From NCBI GenBank assembly GCA_022561675.1, contig JADFQT010000155.1:1-6417 (forward strand): a DNA stretch of 6,417 bases. The letters are read 5' to 3'. The notes under the pieces are model-generated. The model ran no database searches and was not told the DNA's origin. It saw only the letters and a program-made list of their open reading frames with translations. Below are positions 4,928 through 6,417 of the stretch, piece by piece (position 1 is the stretch's first letter; each line of letters starts with the position of its first letter). A program made the position numbers and the translations under genes. The stretch comes from Chloroflexota bacterium. Its GTDB lineage: Bacteria > Chloroflexota > Dehalococcoidia > Lucifugimonadales > UBA3495.

Positions 4928-6417
4928 CTAGCCGGCGGAACCGGTGGTGACGTATTCCCGCTCCAGCCCGGTCATCTCGTATATCAGGTCCATATTCAGG
5001 CTGGCGCGAACCCAGGCGGCCAGCTTGTCGTACTCCTGGTCTATGACCAGGTCCTGGCTCTGCAACGGCAATACCAGGCCCTTTTTGCGGGCCAATTCTT
5101 TCAACATTGCCCGGCGGAGGCCGCCGTTATGGAAAAGGCCATGAATGTAGGTTCCCAATACCCGCCCTTCGGAATCCAGGGCTCCATCGGAGGCAGTTTC
5201 CGCCGTTACCGGAACGTCGGAGCGGTCTTCGATGATAAATGGGGCCGGAGTAAAGGGGGCCGATGAGCCGGTCCCGGTGGTACGCCCCATGTGTATCTCA
5301 TAGCCGGTGATCGGCTCACCAACGGCGCCGGTCAGCAGACCCCGTCCCTCGGCCACCCGGCCCTGAATGCGGTGGGTTTCCTTGGTGCCCTCAAAAACGG
5401 TGGTCATGGGCAGCAGCCCCAATCCGTCCATTTCCAGGCGGGAGGACTCAATCTTCTCCGGGTCGTACAGCTTCTCTCCCAGCATCTGGTAGCCCCCGCA
5501 AATCCCCACCACCGCCGTTCCCTGGGAATGCAGATCGCGCAGGGCGCCACTTAACCCCTGGCTCTCCATCCAGGCCAGGTCGGCCATGGTGGTTTTGCTG
5601 CCGGGCAAAATGACCAGGTCTGGCCGCCCCAACTCCGAAAGGGACTCCACATACCGTAACGCCACCCCGTTTTCCCGGGCCAGCGGGTCGAAATCATCGA
5701 AGTTGGAGACGTGGGGGAGCTTGATCACCACGATATCCAACAGGGCGCCAGCGCTGCTGCGGACCGGCAAGTCCAGGGCAACTGAATCCTCTTCAGGAAT
5801 GTGAATGTCATGGAAGTGATGTATCACTCCCAGCACCGGGATCCCGGTTCTGGCTTCCAGCATATCCAGGCCATCGGTTAGGAGGCTGGGGTCGCCCCGG
5901 AATTTATTGATCACGAAGCCCTTGATGGTCTCCCGCTCCTCGGGCTCCAGCAGCTCCAGCGTGCCCACCAGCGCGGCGAAAACCCCGCCTCGATCGATAT
6001 CGCCGCAGAGCAACACCGGGGAGTTGGCGTAAAGCGCCACCCGCATGTTGACGATTTCCGTGGCCTTGAGATTGATTTCGGCCGGGCTGCCGGCGCCCTC
6101 GATGACGACAACATCGTACTGCTGACGCAGGGTATCCAGGGAGGCGCTGACCGATTCCCACAGCTTGGGCTTGAGCGCAAAGTAATCCTTGACCTGGGCG
6201 GAGAGCAGCGGCCGCCCCATGAGCACCACCTGGGCTATATGGTCTGCCTCCGGTTTGAGCAAAACCGGATTCATCTCCACCTGGGCCTCCACCCCGGCAG
6301 CCTCGGCTTGGACCGCCTGGGCCCGACCAATTTCGCCGCCGTCCCGGGTGACGTAGGAGTTGTTGGACATGTTCTGGGCTTTGAAGGGAGCCACCCGAAA
6401 ACCATCCTGCCGGAAGA
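4928..6417 (-). CDS. cobQ: Cobyric acid synthase, glutamine-dependent, N-terminus missing
   Basis: CobQ (CbiP) uses glutamine and ATP to amidate the b, d, e and g side chains of adenosylcobyrinic acid a,c-diamide. The frame is open to the right edge: before the GTG at 6394, which is an internal Val, the codons read FRQDGFR, joining RVAPFKAQNM as in the family. Only about the first 20-30 residues, with the P-loop, are off the window. Counted from that Val: PFKAQNMSNNSYV (3-15), EIGRAQAVQAEAAG (21-34), MNPVLLKP (41-48), IEGAGSPAEINL (98-109), CGDIDRGGVFA (130-140), GFVINKFRGD (159-168), then the amidotransferase domain with LPGSKTTMADL (263-273), the nucleophile Cys299 in GICGGYQMLGE, YEIHMGRT (365-372) and the catalytic His418 in GTYIHGLF. 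All expected motifs are intact. It is the first visible gene of the operon; upstream genes, promoter and any cobalamin riboswitch would lie to the right of the window. Confidence 0.95.
   Translation of the reverse strand, partial: FRQDGFRVAPFKAQNMSNNSYVTRDGGEIGRAQAVQAEAAGVEAQVEMNPVLLKPEADHIAQVVLMGRPLLSAQVKDYFALKPKLWESVSASLDTLRQQYDVVVIEGAGSPAEINLKATEIVNMRVALYANSPVLLCGDIDRGGVFAALVGTLELLEPEERETIKGFVINKFRGDPSLLTDGLDMLEARTGIPVLGVIHHFHDIHIPEEDSVALDLPVRSSAGALLDIVVIKLPHVSNFDDFDPLARENGVALRYVESLSELGRPDLVILPGSKTTMADLAWMESQGLSGALRDLHSQGTAVVGICGGYQMLGEKLYDPEKIESSRLEMDGLGLLPMTTVFEGTKETHRIQGRVAEGRGLLTGAVGEPITGYEIHMGRTTGTGSSAPFTPAPFIIEDRSDVPVTAETASDGALDSEGRVLGTYIHGLFHNGGLRRAMLKELARKKGLVLPLQSQDLVIDQEYDKLAAWVRASLNMDLIYEMTGLEREYVTTGSAG

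Overview
The window is about 6.4 kb of GC-rich bacterial DNA. I lean towards Chloroflexota (SAR202/Dehalococcoidia-like). This rests on the look of the Asp-box propeller protein with its -YPMVCG end, on the 207-aa 'DLE-MVL-...-GY-REF' type hypothetical protein, and on the C5T3/A3G5 intergenic palindrome. It is an impression from memory of such genomes, not a database result.

Left third, plus strand: the 3' part of a gene for an Asp-box (BNR) beta-propeller protein enters from the left edge and ends at 722. A 230-nt gap follows, holding an imperfect hairpin and an extended -10 promoter. Next is a gene of unknown function (953-1576), best started at a TTG behind a strong ribosome binding site.

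Middle, minus strand: a 207-nt gap between convergent gene ends contains a hairpin and one doubtful 45-codon ORF. It is followed by a 95-aa protein with a textbook PD-(D/E)XK nuclease core (1784-2071) and a tartrate/D-malate dehydrogenase family gene (2159-3232). Upstream of the dehydrogenase lies a 185-nt gap with a palindromic repeat able to form two mutually exclusive hairpins.

Right half, minus strand: a compact late-cobalamin operon read right to left, cobQ (5' end off the right edge), cobU, pduX. Both junctions are a stop codon, two bases, then a start codon. CobQ amidates adenosylcobyric acid. PduX makes L-threonine phosphate, the precursor of the aminopropanol arm. CobU activates adenosylcobinamide (phosphate) to the GDP form for nucleotide loop assembly. 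Together they cover amidation, arm supply and activation; the partners CobD, CbiB, CobS and CobC are not in the window. CobU carries an unusual C-terminal tail of tetrapeptide repeats encoded by a degenerate 12-nt tandem repeat.

No rRNA, tRNA, CRISPR array, transposase, phage gene or recognisable defence locus was seen. The least explained items are the small nuclease-like gene, the CobU tail and the 207-aa protein.
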